This document shows, in pieces, positions 8,298-16,288 of a DNA stretch of 39,436 bases. Position 1 is the stretch's first letter. The number at the start of each line of letters is the position of its first letter. The notes under the pieces were generated by a model. That model saw only the letters and a program-made list of their open reading frames with translations. It did no database searches and was not told the DNA's origin. This DNA is from DAIRDK01 sp035403225. Its GTDB lineage: Bacteria; Bacteroidota; Bacteroidia; Bacteroidales; FEN-979. Position numbers and translations under genes: made by a program. The stretch lies in the NCBI GenBank assembly GCA_035403225.1, contig DAONET010000022.1, forward strand, positions 1 through 39,436, in the 5' to 3' direction.

Positions 8298-9649
8298 CAG
8301 AAGATCTTTTCCGGGACGGGCAAGCCATACTCTTCCACCATATGGATACCCATTTCGGCAAGCCGGTTCAGTACCGGGTTATAAATTTCAGGTACTACCG
8401 GGATCTGAACACCTTTGAGCTTTATCTGTCCGTTCAGAATCATCTCAGCGCCGATGGCTGCCGGAAGGGCGACAGTCCGGGCGATGGAAGTATCTGTTTT
8501 CAGGGAACCGAAGTCGAGCATGTGTGACTTGATCATCTCTTTATGCCCGTCAGAATAAGAAGCAATGAAAATATGCTGCATGGCGATCATGTCGCGGTCG
8601 TCGGGACCCAGCATCATTTTTTGGAGCATCAGGTCGGAAGTGACTTCGAAGGTGCTGTCGACCTTCCTGTTCATCTTCGTATCATCAAAGAGACCGAGCC
8701 ATTCGATGGCATTCAGGGCATAAGAGTCAACGGGGATTCCGATTTTGGCGGCAACAATTTCTTTTACGCGGGAAGCCGGTTGCGGTTGTGGTTTTTCTTC
8801 GCCAATCAGGTGCAGCACCATCTGACCGAAGGTCATACCCGTCATGTCAAATGTCTCGGGCAGGGTGAGGCGGAGTTGTTTGAGGACATCCAGTGTCTCG
8901 CACCAGCCTGCAAAGCGGAAGGTGGCGCGATAGATCGTCGACACTTCCGGTATCCCGTAAATATCTTTATAGGAGATAGAATCGCGGTTCGGGTAAACAT
9001 CCATCATCCCTACTCCCGGGAAGTCATACTTCAACGGATTTTTGAAGAGATCTTTCGAGGGGAGGTTCACGACTTTTCCGTCACGGAGGTACATGGCATC
9101 ATTGTTGCCGGCGAGGACCACCCCTTTCGGACTCCAGGAAAATTTATATCGTAATGGATTATCAGCTGATTCGGGAGCAGGCAAAGCACCGCAGATGGAA
9201 TAAAACTTAAGGATTGCTCCTCCTTTACCGTGGATGGAATCGATGACCCTCATAGCCGACATATGGTCAATCCCGGGATCGAGTCCCATCTCATTCAGCA
9301 GGATGATCCCGGCATCTTTTGCAGCCTGATCCATGGCCCGCATTTCAGGTTTCGCGTAGGAACAAGTGACAAGGTCTTTTTTATGGCTAATGCAATGCCG
9401 GGCAACCATCGGATGAAATGCGTACGGGAGAAGACTTACGGTCAGGTCATGGTTTCCGACCATGTTGTCGAGGGAAGATTCATCCGAAGCATCCCAGGTA
9501 ACGGAAACGCCATTGGGGTGACCATCGATATATTTGGCAGTATGATCAGGGGTATTAGAGGCCACCGTTACTTTAAAATCTCTGTGGAGCAGGTACTGGA
9601 TGATAGGACGTGCCACCATTCCGGAACCAAGGATCAAAATTTTTTTCAT
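8297..9649 (-). CDS. Saccharopine dehydrogenase (glutamate-forming), SDH half of AASS
   Basis: The 450-residue protein begins with a Rossmann motif (ILILGSGMVARP). It shares the run LPAPESADNPLRYKFSWSP, the EMGLDPGIDHM motif and the YPNRDS segment with the C-terminal half of animal alpha-aminoadipic semialdehyde synthase, as I know that protein. The reaction expected is saccharopine + NAD(P)+ to glutamate + alpha-aminoadipic semialdehyde. It lies 50 bp downstream of the LKR gene, so the pair reconstitutes bifunctional AASS as two polypeptides. The direction could be lysine breakdown or, less likely in Bacteroidota, synthesis. It is followed without a gap by the TerB-DnaJ gene. Confidence 0.9.
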   Translation of the reverse strand: MKKILILGSGMVARPIIQYLLHRDFKVTVASNTPDHTAKYIDGHPNGVSVTWDASDESSLDNMVGNHDLTVSLLPYAFHPMVARHCISHKKDLVTCSYAKPEMRAMDQAAKDAGIILLNEMGLDPGIDHMSAMRVIDSIHGKGGAILKFYSICGALPAPESADNPLRYKFSWSPKGVVLAGNNDAMYLRDGKVVNLPSKDLFKNPLKYDFPGVGMMDVYPNRDSISYKDIYGIPEVSTIYRATFRFAGWCETLDVLKQLRLTLPETFDMTGMTFGQMVLHLIGEEKPQPQPASRVKEIVAAKIGIPVDSYALNAIEWLGLFDDTKMNRKVDSTFEVTSDLMLQKMMLGPDDRDMIAMQHIFIASYSDGHKEMIKSHMLDFGSLKTDTSIARTVALPAAIGAEMILNGQIKLKGVQIPVVPEIYNPVLNRLAEMGIHMVEEYGLPVPEKIF

Positions 9650-9699
9650 CGTATGATAAGGTTAAAAATAATCAGTTTCAGATCGACAGAAGTCGGGAA

Positions 9700-11010
9700 T
9701 TAATCATTCAGGAATTCTTTCATATACTCGTAATCCGGTGTGAATTCACCGCGATGAAGGACGAGAGCCTTTTTAATGGAGCGTGGAAGGTCGAGATCTT
9801 CGTAGTTTTCCATGAAGTCGGCATCGGCAATGGGTTTCACATAATTCACGAGCACATCGCCGAATCCGGTGGAAGAATCGCGGGGAAGTTCGGCAGGAAG
9901 GATATCCACTGCCATCACCTGCAGGCCTTCGCCTTCGCTTCCCATCTGAATGGATTGGGTGAAAGGATTATATACAAAGATCGGGTCTTCGATCTCCGTT
10001 GATTTCATGGTACATTCCAGTGACCCGTTCACGTCGCAGCTGATATCACCGACAACTTTCAGTTTAGGCTGGCCCTGTGAAAAGAGTTTTTTCATGTAAT
10101 CGCTCGTCAGCAGTTTGGGGAACTTAGCATCCCAGTAAATGCAGTTGATCAGCATGGAAAGATGGGGAACGTATTGTTCGAATTTGCTTCGGAAGAGTTC
10201 GGGATGTGTGAAATATTCGTGCAGGTCGAAGGGTTTTCCGTCGATGCGTTCATACATATCTTCTTCATGAAACACCACCTTATAGATGATGTTCTCAGGA
10301 ATTTTCTTCCGGCTTTTCAGCTTGAGTAATTTTTCGGCCGAGATCTCTTTCACCGGCACCAACCCGCATATCTCCTGAGCTCCCTGAGAGACGTTGCCAT
10401 AGCCGGCAAAGCCCACCACGAAAGGTTTCAGTTGAGAGGGGATGCCATTTTCGGCGATAAGCTGGCCGATGGCAGAGATATCTTCACGAGCTTCTTTCAG
10501 CGAATGATAGGTATGAGCCTGGCGGATCCGGAGAAGATTGGAGGAGTATCCCAGGCTTTTGAGTCGCAGGCCCAGCGCCCAGAGTGAGTTGATCATCCCG
10601 GCCATTCCCGCATACCGTCCAAAAAAGATAATCCGTTTTCCCTGTTCATCCACGACCCTTTCATAGTCGATCAGGTTGCATTTCAGTTCCATCATCCGTT
10701 TGAGCATGGGCATATTTTTCTTCTGCCCCTTAATAACATGCGAAAAGAAAACATATGTTTTTCCTGCTTCGAAGAAATCGATAGGCATCTCTTTCACACC
10801 GAAAATGACGGAACATTTTTTCAGATCATGGGAAATTTTCGCACCGGCCTTGCTATATTCATCATCGGTGAAGATCCTTTTTCCGGAAGTCTGTACAACG
10901 ATATCAAGTTTTTTCTGTTTAACAAGACGTTCCACGTGTTTCGGGGTGAGGGGGGCACGTTTTTCCATTTCGTATTTATCCTCGTGCCGTATTCCGATAT
11001 AATTGCTCAT
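9700..11010 (-). CDS. Lysine-ketoglutarate reductase (saccharopine-forming), LKR half of AASS
   Basis: The 436-residue protein opens with GIRHEDKYEMEKRAPLTP, the AlaDH/PNT N-terminal-domain signature of LKR. It contains TYVFFSHVIKGQ, LIDYERVVDEQGKRI and FGRYAGMAGMI, all matching the N-terminal half of animal AASS. A C-terminal region with FGDVLVNYVKP completes the domain. The reaction is lysine + 2-oxoglutarate + NADPH to saccharopine. It is the first gene of a minus-strand operon with its own -7 box (11035-11042), followed by the partner dehydrogenase. The match to LKR rather than alanine dehydrogenase or transhydrogenase is strong because the partner gene is adjacent. Confidence 0.9.
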   Translation of the reverse strand: MSNYIGIRHEDKYEMEKRAPLTPKHVERLVKQKKLDIVVQTSGKRIFTDDEYSKAGAKISHDLKKCSVIFGVKEMPIDFFEAGKTYVFFSHVIKGQKKNMPMLKRMMELKCNLIDYERVVDEQGKRIIFFGRYAGMAGMINSLWALGLRLKSLGYSSNLLRIRQAHTYHSLKEAREDISAIGQLIAENGIPSQLKPFVVGFAGYGNVSQGAQEICGLVPVKEISAEKLLKLKSRKKIPENIIYKVVFHEEDMYERIDGKPFDLHEYFTHPELFRSKFEQYVPHLSMLINCIYWDAKFPKLLTSDYMKKLFSQGQPKLKVVGDISCDVNGSLECTMKSTEIEDPIFVYNPFTQSIQMGSEGEGLQVMAVDILPAELPRDSSTGFGDVLVNYVKPIADADFMENYEDLDLPRSIKKALVLHRGEFTPDYEYMKEFLND

Positions 11011-11034
11011 AGTTCGTGTAGTTTAGTTGAACTG

Positions 11035-11042
11035 CAAAGATA
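11035..11042 (-). promoter_or_regulatory. -7 box for the LKR/SDH/DnaJ/OYE operon
   Basis: On the minus strand this reads TATCTTTG, a perfect TAnnTTTG match, 24 bp upstream of the LKR start codon. No convincing -33 element is seen. Confidence 0.6.
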
Positions 11043-11098
11043 CGGTATTTTGCTGTTTTATACTAACCATTTACCTGCAGGATTTTACGTTTTTGGAT

Positions 11099-11106
11099 TA
11101 CCTTTG
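11099..11106 (+). promoter_or_regulatory. -7 box for the DUF4476/mtgA operon
   Basis: TACCTTTG lies 28 bp before the ATG at 11135. Transcription would start about 11113, downstream of the alternative in-frame ATG at 11027. This supports 11135 as the true start. Confidence 0.62.
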
Positions 11107-11134
11107 CGAACATATTCATCAAAACATTCCGACC

Positions 11135-11875
11135 ATGAGAAAAGTTATCTGCTTTTTCCCATTAGCCATCCTCCTGATGATTTCAGGCACAGCCTTTTCG
11201 CAGGGAGCATCGCTGACTGTCATGTCCGATAAAGGCGAGAAGTTCACCCTGGAAGTGAACGGTTCGATCGAGAATGCATCACCTGCCGACCGGGTTTCAG
11301 CCACGAATCTGACAGGGCCGATGATCAAGGTAAAACTGATTCTGGAAGATGCCAAAGTATCGCCGGTATCCAAATCGATCTTCAACAAGCCCAACGGAGA
11401 TTTTTACTATGTTCTGCGGAAAAACCCGAAGGGAGTCTATGTCCTTGAAGCCGTCACCAGCAGTTACACCCCTTCCGCAACCTCTGCGGCAGCTGGTTCC
11501 GGGAAGGAAGAACAGGAAGAAAAGACGGCTGTCAAAGAAACAAAAGCTGCCGACGCCAGCGCCACCAAGGAGAAAGGGTGTCTGGAGCCAGTGTCGGACG
11601 AAGAGTTTGTGCCGCTTTTTGCCTCCGTTTCTGCACGCCCCTTTGAAGGGATCAAGGCAAGTGCGATCAAGAAACTGGTGGTTGACAAATGCCTGACCAC
11701 GACCCAGGTGAAAGAGCTCCTGTATATTTTGGATATGGAGCCGTCAAGGCTGGATGTGGCGAAGTACGCGTACCTTCATGTGTATGATCCCGCCAATTAT
11801 GGAGATATCGACGAAGTGTTTCATTCCAAATCCTCAGTAGAATCGCTCCACAACTATATCAACTCAAAGAAATAA
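11135..11875 (+). CDS. Exported DUF4476 domain protein
   Basis: The 246-residue protein starts with a signal peptide (MRKVICFFPLAILLMISGTAF). A beta-rich N-terminal domain follows (to about residue 110), then an Ala/Lys/Glu-rich low-complexity linker (about 115-150). The helical C-terminal domain (about 155-244) with the pattern of DUF4476 contains FEGIKASAIKKLV and a conserved C-terminal YLHVYDPANY region. Its function is unknown. An in-frame ATG at 11027 would add 36 residues, but the -7 box lies after that codon, so the shorter form is preferred. The mtgA start is only 6 bp after its stop, implying one transcript and a possible link to the cell envelope. Confidence 0.8.
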   Translation: MRKVICFFPLAILLMISGTAFSQGASLTVMSDKGEKFTLEVNGSIENASPADRVSATNLTGPMIKVKLILEDAKVSPVSKSIFNKPNGDFYYVLRKNPKGVYVLEAVTSSYTPSATSAAAGSGKEEQEEKTAVKETKAADASATKEKGCLEPVSDEEFVPLFASVSARPFEGIKASAIKKLVVDKCLTTTQVKELLYILDMEPSRLDVAKYAYLHVYDPANYGDIDEVFHSKSSVESLHNYINSKK

Positions 11876-11881
11876 CATCTG

Positions 11882-12586
11882 ATGAAAAAAGGCAGGCATC
11901 TCTTCCGGAGGGTGATACTCTGGTTCATTATCCTTTTTTTCGGTTCTTCTGTTTTCGGGGTATTGTTGTTTAAGTTTGTCAACCCGCCGATCACTCCGCT
12001 CATGGTGATCCGCCTGGTGGACCCCGTATCGGAATCCCAGCCTTACCGGCTAAAGAAGAAATGGGTGCCGTTGGAAAAAATCTCCCCGAATCTCCAGTTG
12101 GCAGTCGTTGCTTCCGAAGACAACAAATTCACCCAGCACTGGGGTTTTGATTTTGAGGCGATCGAAAAAGCGCAGAAATTCAACGAACGGAAGAAAGGAA
12201 AGAAGATCAGGGGTGCCAGCACCATTTCGCAACAGACAGCCAAAAATGTTTTTCTGTGGCCCGATCGCTCGTGGGTCAGGAAAGGGCTGGAGGCCTATTT
12301 CACCGCTCTCATTGAACTGACGTGGAGCAAAGAACGCATCATGGAAGTTTATCTGAACGTGATTGAAACGGGGAAAGGAATTTATGGCGCCGAAGCCGCC
12401 TCGCAGATTTATTTCGGCAAGCCGGCTGCCAGACTGACCCGACCGGAAGCCGCGTTGTTGGCCGCCATTCTGCCTAATCCGGCGAAATGGAATCCCGCAC
12501 ATCCTACCACCTACCTGATGAACAAACAACAATGGATCCTGTGGAATATGGGAAATATTGGGAGGGTTGATTATAAAATTCGTTGA
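11882..12586 (+). CDS. mtgA: Monofunctional biosynthetic peptidoglycan transglycosylase
   Basis: The 234-residue protein has a short cytoplasmic N-terminus, a membrane anchor (about 10-31) and a glycosyltransferase family 51 domain. The catalytic Glu79 lies in VVASEDNKFTQHWGFD, followed by the GASTISQQTAKNVFLW motif and the KERIMEVYLNVIE motif. It polymerises lipid II into glycan strands on the periplasmic side of the inner membrane. It lacks a transpeptidase domain, and its length is normal for MtgA. It is co-transcribed with the DUF4476 gene upstream; ppdK downstream has a separate promoter. Confidence 0.93.
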   Translation: MKKGRHLFRRVILWFIILFFGSSVFGVLLFKFVNPPITPLMVIRLVDPVSESQPYRLKKKWVPLEKISPNLQLAVVASEDNKFTQHWGFDFEAIEKAQKFNERKKGKKIRGASTISQQTAKNVFLWPDRSWVRKGLEAYFTALIELTWSKERIMEVYLNVIETGKGIYGAEAASQIYFGKPAARLTRPEAALLAAILPNPAKWNPAHPTTYLMNKQQWILWNMGNIGRVDYKIR

Positions 12587-12616
12587 GGATAAAGCGTTTT
12601 CGGCTAAATTAATTTG

Positions 12617-12624
12617 TATTTTTG
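12617..12624 (+). promoter_or_regulatory. -7 box for ppdK
   Basis: TATTTTTG is a perfect TAnnTTTG match, 37 bp upstream of the ATG at 12662. It lies inside the longer open frame that begins at 12614, which rules out that upstream start. Confidence 0.62.
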
Positions 12625-12661
12625 TGCTCTTATTAAATTCATAAACCAAATCCTATCCACT

Positions 12662-15445
12662 ATGTCAAATAATGCTAAAGAGAAAAAGTACGTATACTTT
12701 TTCGGAGGCAAGAAAGCCGATGGAAAGGCAGACATGAAGAACCTCCTCGGCGGAAAAGGTGCCAACCTGGCTGAGATGGTGAACATCGGTCTTCCTGTTC
12801 CCGCAGGATTCACCATTACCACGGAAGTCTGCACTTTTTACTACCAGAACAAAAAAAGCTATCCCAAAGAACTGAAAAAGCAAGTCATCGATGCGCTGAA
12901 GAAAACAGAGCTGGAGATGGGAGCAAAATTCGGCGACAAAAAAAATCCGTTACTTGTTTCTGTTCGTTCCGGTGCCCGTGCCTCTATGCCCGGCATGATG
13001 GAGACGGTTCTTAACGTAGGTTTGAATGATGTCACCCGCGACGGGTTGATCAAACTGACTAACAATCCCCGTTTTGTTCTCGATTCCCAGCGGCGTCTGA
13101 TCCAGATGTATTCGGATGTGGTGATGGAAAAAGCTGCAGGCATTGAGCCGAAAGAAGGAATGGGCGTCAGGGTTCAGCTTGAACGCGAGCTTCATAAGAT
13201 GAAAGAAAAGAAAGGGTACGTCTCCGATACAGAATTGACGGCTGATGACCTGAAAGATCTGATTGTTATTTATAAAAAGAAAGTACAGCAAGTCCTTGGC
13301 GTTCCTTTCCCGGAAGACCCGATGGAACAGTTGTGGGGCGCAATCAGCGCCGTATTCCAGAGCTGGAACGGGAAACGCGCTATTGCATACCGTCGTTTCG
13401 AAGGTATTCCCGATGAATGGGGAACTGCCGTCAGCGTTCAGTCAATGGTGTTTGGTAACATGGGCGACACTTCAGCCACCGGCGTTGCATTTACCCGCAA
13501 CCCGGCTACCGGAGCCAACTATTTCTATGGTGAATGGTTACCCAATGCACAGGGCGAAGATGTGGTAGCAGGTATTCGTACCCCGAACCCCATCAACGAA
13601 ATCGGGAAAGATGAGCATACACGCCATCTCTCTTCCCTCGAAACCGCCATGCCGGTTGTTTACAAGCAACTCGACAAGATCCAGCAAAAGCTCGAAAAGC
13701 ATTATCACAACATGCTGGATATCGAATTCACCATTCAGGACACCAAACTGTACATGTTACAGTGCCGCGTCGGTAAACGCAATGGCCCTGCAGCTGTCAG
13801 GATGGCTCTTGACATGTACAAGGAAAAACTGATCTCGAAAGAAGAAGCCGTCATCCGCGTGGAGCCTCATCAGCTGGATGAGCTGTTGCACCCGATCCTT
13901 GATGCAGCTGCCGAAAAGAAGGTAAAACCCATTGCCACCGGTCTGCCTGCAGGTCCCGGAGGTGCTACCGGACAGATCGTCTTCACTTCTGAAGAGGCCG
14001 TAGCATGGAAGAAAAAAGGCAAAGAGGTGATCCTGGTCCGCGAAGAAACCAATCCCGAAGATATCGAAGGTATGCGTGCTGCCGTTGCCGTCCTCACCGC
14101 CCGTGGCGGGATGACCAGTCATGCGGCACTCGTAGCCCGCGGCTGGGGCAAATGCTGCATCGTTGGTGCCGGCACCCTGAAGATCGAAGCCTCACAGAAG
14201 ACCATGAAAGCAGGTGCTCTCGTCCTGAAAGAAGGTGATTACATCTCGCTGAACGGTTCGAAAGGTCTGGTTTATGAAGGACAAGTTCCGATGATCAAAG
14301 CTGCTGAAGAGAATCCCGATTTCCAGGCCTTCATGAAACTGTGCGACCAGGTTCGGAGGATGAAAATCCGCACCAATGCCGACACACCTGATGATGCAGC
14401 CCGTGCCAGAGCATTCGGAGCCGAAGGTATCGGTCTGTTCCGTACCGAACACATGTTCTATGGTAAAAATTCCGAAAAGCCTCTCTTCCTTCTCCGTAAA
14501 ATGATTGCTTCAAAAACGGAAGCTGAAAGAAGAAAAGCGCTGAATGAACTCTTCCCCTTCGTCAAAGCGAACATGAAGGAGACACTGGAAGCCATGGACG
14601 GATTCCCTGTTACCATCCGCACCCTGGATCCCCCCTTGCATGAATTCATCCCGAATAACAAAGATGAACGCGAAAAGATCGCTGCCAGTCTGGGTATCAA
14701 GATGGACGAGTTCGACCGTCGCGCCGACAGCCTGCACGAAGTCAACCCGATGATGGGACACCGTGGCGTCCGTTTAGGCATCACCTATCCCGAAATCACC
14801 GAGATGCAGGTCAGGGCCATCTTCGAAGCTACCGCAGAACTAATGAAGGAAAAGAAACATCCTTCGCCGGAAATCATGATCCCGGTGACTTGCTCTGTTA
14901 ATGAGTTGAAACACCAGTATGAGATCATCAGCCAGGTTTATCAGGAAGTCTGTGAGAAATTCAAGATGAAAGAAATTCCTCACATGACCGGAACCATGAT
15001 CGAAATCCCGAGAGCTGCCCTGACCGCCGACAAGATCGCGGAATCAGCACAGTTCTTCTCATTCGGGACCAACGACCTCACGCAGATGACCTTTGGTTTC
15101 TCCCGCGATGACATCGGATCATTCCTGCCCGAGTACCTCGACAAGAAAGTGCTCCCCGAAGATCCGTTCCAGGTAGTCGATATCGAAGGTGTTGGTCAGC
15201 TGATGGCCATCGCCGTTGAGAAAGGCCGGAAGACCCGCAAAGACCTGAAGATCGGTATCTGTGGTGAACACGGCGGGGAACCCCGTTCGGTGGAATTCTG
15301 CAATTCACTTGGTTTCAGCTACGTGAGCTGCTCGCCGTTCCGCGTGCCTATCGCACGTCTGGCAGCCGCCCAAGCAGTGATCAAACAGAAATCAACGAAG
15401 CCTGCACCCAAAAAGACAGCGAAAGCTACTGCAAAGAAAAAATAG
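12662..15445 (+). CDS. ppdK: Pyruvate, phosphate dikinase
   Basis: The 927-residue enzyme interconverts pyruvate + ATP + Pi and PEP + AMP + PPi. The N-terminal ATP-grasp domain includes GGKGANLAEM and SVRSGARASMPGMM. The phosphohistidine domain has the catalytic His487 in GGMTSHAALVARGWG. The C-terminal PEP-binding barrel has Cys867 in CGEHGGEP as the general acid. The length matches bacterial PPDKs (about 880) plus a C-terminal tail after about residue 895 that is very rich in Lys/Ala/Pro/Thr. The start at 12662 is favoured by the -7 box and by MSNNAKEKKYVYFFGG, typical of the family. A terminator follows, so the gene is monocistronic. Confidence 0.97.
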   Translation: MSNNAKEKKYVYFFGGKKADGKADMKNLLGGKGANLAEMVNIGLPVPAGFTITTEVCTFYYQNKKSYPKELKKQVIDALKKTELEMGAKFGDKKNPLLVSVRSGARASMPGMMETVLNVGLNDVTRDGLIKLTNNPRFVLDSQRRLIQMYSDVVMEKAAGIEPKEGMGVRVQLERELHKMKEKKGYVSDTELTADDLKDLIVIYKKKVQQVLGVPFPEDPMEQLWGAISAVFQSWNGKRAIAYRRFEGIPDEWGTAVSVQSMVFGNMGDTSATGVAFTRNPATGANYFYGEWLPNAQGEDVVAGIRTPNPINEIGKDEHTRHLSSLETAMPVVYKQLDKIQQKLEKHYHNMLDIEFTIQDTKLYMLQCRVGKRNGPAAVRMALDMYKEKLISKEEAVIRVEPHQLDELLHPILDAAAEKKVKPIATGLPAGPGGATGQIVFTSEEAVAWKKKGKEVILVREETNPEDIEGMRAAVAVLTARGGMTSHAALVARGWGKCCIVGAGTLKIEASQKTMKAGALVLKEGDYISLNGSKGLVYEGQVPMIKAAEENPDFQAFMKLCDQVRRMKIRTNADTPDDAARARAFGAEGIGLFRTEHMFYGKNSEKPLFLLRKMIASKTEAERRKALNELFPFVKANMKETLEAMDGFPVTIRTLDPPLHEFIPNNKDEREKIAASLGIKMDEFDRRADSLHEVNPMMGHRGVRLGITYPEITEMQVRAIFEATAELMKEKKHPSPEIMIPVTCSVNELKHQYEIISQVYQEVCEKFKMKEIPHMTGTMIEIPRAALTADKIAESAQFFSFGTNDLTQMTFGFSRDDIGSFLPEYLDKKVLPEDPFQVVDIEGVGQLMAIAVEKGRKTRKDLKIGICGEHGGEPRSVEFCNSLGFSYVSCSPFRVPIARLAAAQAVIKQKSTKPAPKKTAKATAKKK

Positions 15446-15469
15446 TTTTTGCTGATATTCATACAAAAA

Positions 15470-15495
15470 GCCGTTCCCTTTGGAACGGCTTTTTT
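15470..15495 (+). terminator. Intrinsic terminator after ppdK
   Basis: Perfect eight-base arms GCCGTTCC (15470-15477) and GGAACGGC (15482-15489) flank a four-base loop. Six T follow on the + strand and an A run precedes the left arm, so it could work in both directions. It lies 24 bp after the ppdK stop. Confidence 0.92.
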
Positions 15496-15586
15496 ATTAT
15501 ATAACATTCACAATCATCTAATTGCAAAATATTTCCCGGGAAATTTACCGGCTAATGGAGGCAGGAGTATGTTCCGGCCACCCGGC

Positions 15587-16120
15587 TCATTTGCTATCCG
15601 CAAACCGTTTGAGCCCGGCAAACTGATCGCCGATCATTTTATCTACTGCCGGAGCATAGGAACTCAGCGATTGGGGGGAATACCCTCCGACTGAATAAAG
15701 CACCACCATGTCCGTAGCCTTTTCTGCAGGTTTCAGGACAATCGTCAAAATACCTTCGACAGGGATCATTTGCAAAGGTCCCAGTGCGCCGGACAACCTG
15801 AAAATTTTTCCCGGTTCGGCATAAAGTACGGTCATGTGTTTTACACTGCCTCCATTCGCCAGCCGCTCACAGAAGCACCCGTTTGCCTTTGGTTGAATGA
15901 CAATGTTAGCCGGATTTCCCGAATAGGTATGAAGAGGGCTCCACCATTGACTGATGTCGCGGAAGAAATAAATGTAAACGCTGTCGGGAACAGCATTAAT
16001 ATGGTATTCATGTTTTATGGTGAAACCGTTGAAAGAGCTGTCAGCAATTTCCGCATTCACGTTGTTCATGCAGAAAAATGAGATCAATAACAGGGAGAGG
16101 ATCGTTATCCGGATTTTCAT
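15587..16120 (-). CDS. Exported SRPBCC/START-like protein of unknown function
   Basis: The 177-residue protein has a signal peptide (about 1-23, ending near VNA). A domain follows that looks like the SRPBCC (Bet v1/START-like) fold: an opening strand with VPDSVYIYFFRDISQWW, where family members carry a helix before WW. The rest alternates beta strands and ends in a long C-terminal helix (APAVDKMIGDQFAGLKRF). SRPBCC proteins bind small hydrophobic ligands. Export to the periplasm is predicted from the leader. A -7 box (TAATTTTG on the minus strand) lies 16 bp upstream. It appears to be a single-gene transcript, and its ligand is unknown. Confidence 0.7.
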   Translation of the reverse strand: MKIRITILSLLLISFFCMNNVNAEIADSSFNGFTIKHEYHINAVPDSVYIYFFRDISQWWSPLHTYSGNPANIVIQPKANGCFCERLANGGSVKHMTVLYAEPGKIFRLSGALGPLQMIPVEGILTIVLKPAEKATDMVVLYSVGGYSPQSLSSYAPAVDKMIGDQFAGLKRFADSK

Positions 16121-16136
16121 ACTGAATTTTTTTTTG

Positions 16137-16144
16137 CAAAATTA
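16137..16144 (-). promoter_or_regulatory. -7 box for the SRPBCC-like gene
   Basis: The minus strand reads TAATTTTG, matching TAnnTTTG, 16 bp upstream of the ATG at 16120. The leader would be very short. Confidence 0.5.
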
Positions 16145-16244
16145 TTCTTTTTCCATGGAAATTCGTCTGTTCACTGCGCTCTTCGTGAAATCCCTGCAGA
16201 GGACCTTCAATCGCCATTATCTTTTTTTCTAATGGGGAAAGTAG

Positions 16245-16252
16245 TAAATTTG
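16245..16252 (+). promoter_or_regulatory. -7 box for the T9SS Asp-box protein gene
   Basis: TAAATTTG lies 36 bp before the ATG at 16289 and after the alternative in-frame ATG at 16232. It therefore favours the downstream start that opens directly with a signal peptide. Confidence 0.58.
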
Positions 16253-16288
16253 TATCATCATATGAACATTCATCTAACACCTACTTTC

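Noticed and set aside
8543..9154. 203-codon open frame on the + strand inside saccharopine dehydrogenase
   Set aside because: It is a shadow of the conserved SDH gene; its His/Val/Gly-rich composition and lack of promoter argue against a real gene.
15524..15546. AATTTCCCGGGAAATT-like palindrome after ppdK as a second terminator
   Set aside because: It has no loop and no T tract; it may be a chance palindrome or a binding site that I cannot support.
15587..16081. Possible overlapping + strand frames opposite the SRPBCC-like gene
   Set aside because: The minus-strand frame has a signal peptide and a -7 box; the opposite frames have neither.
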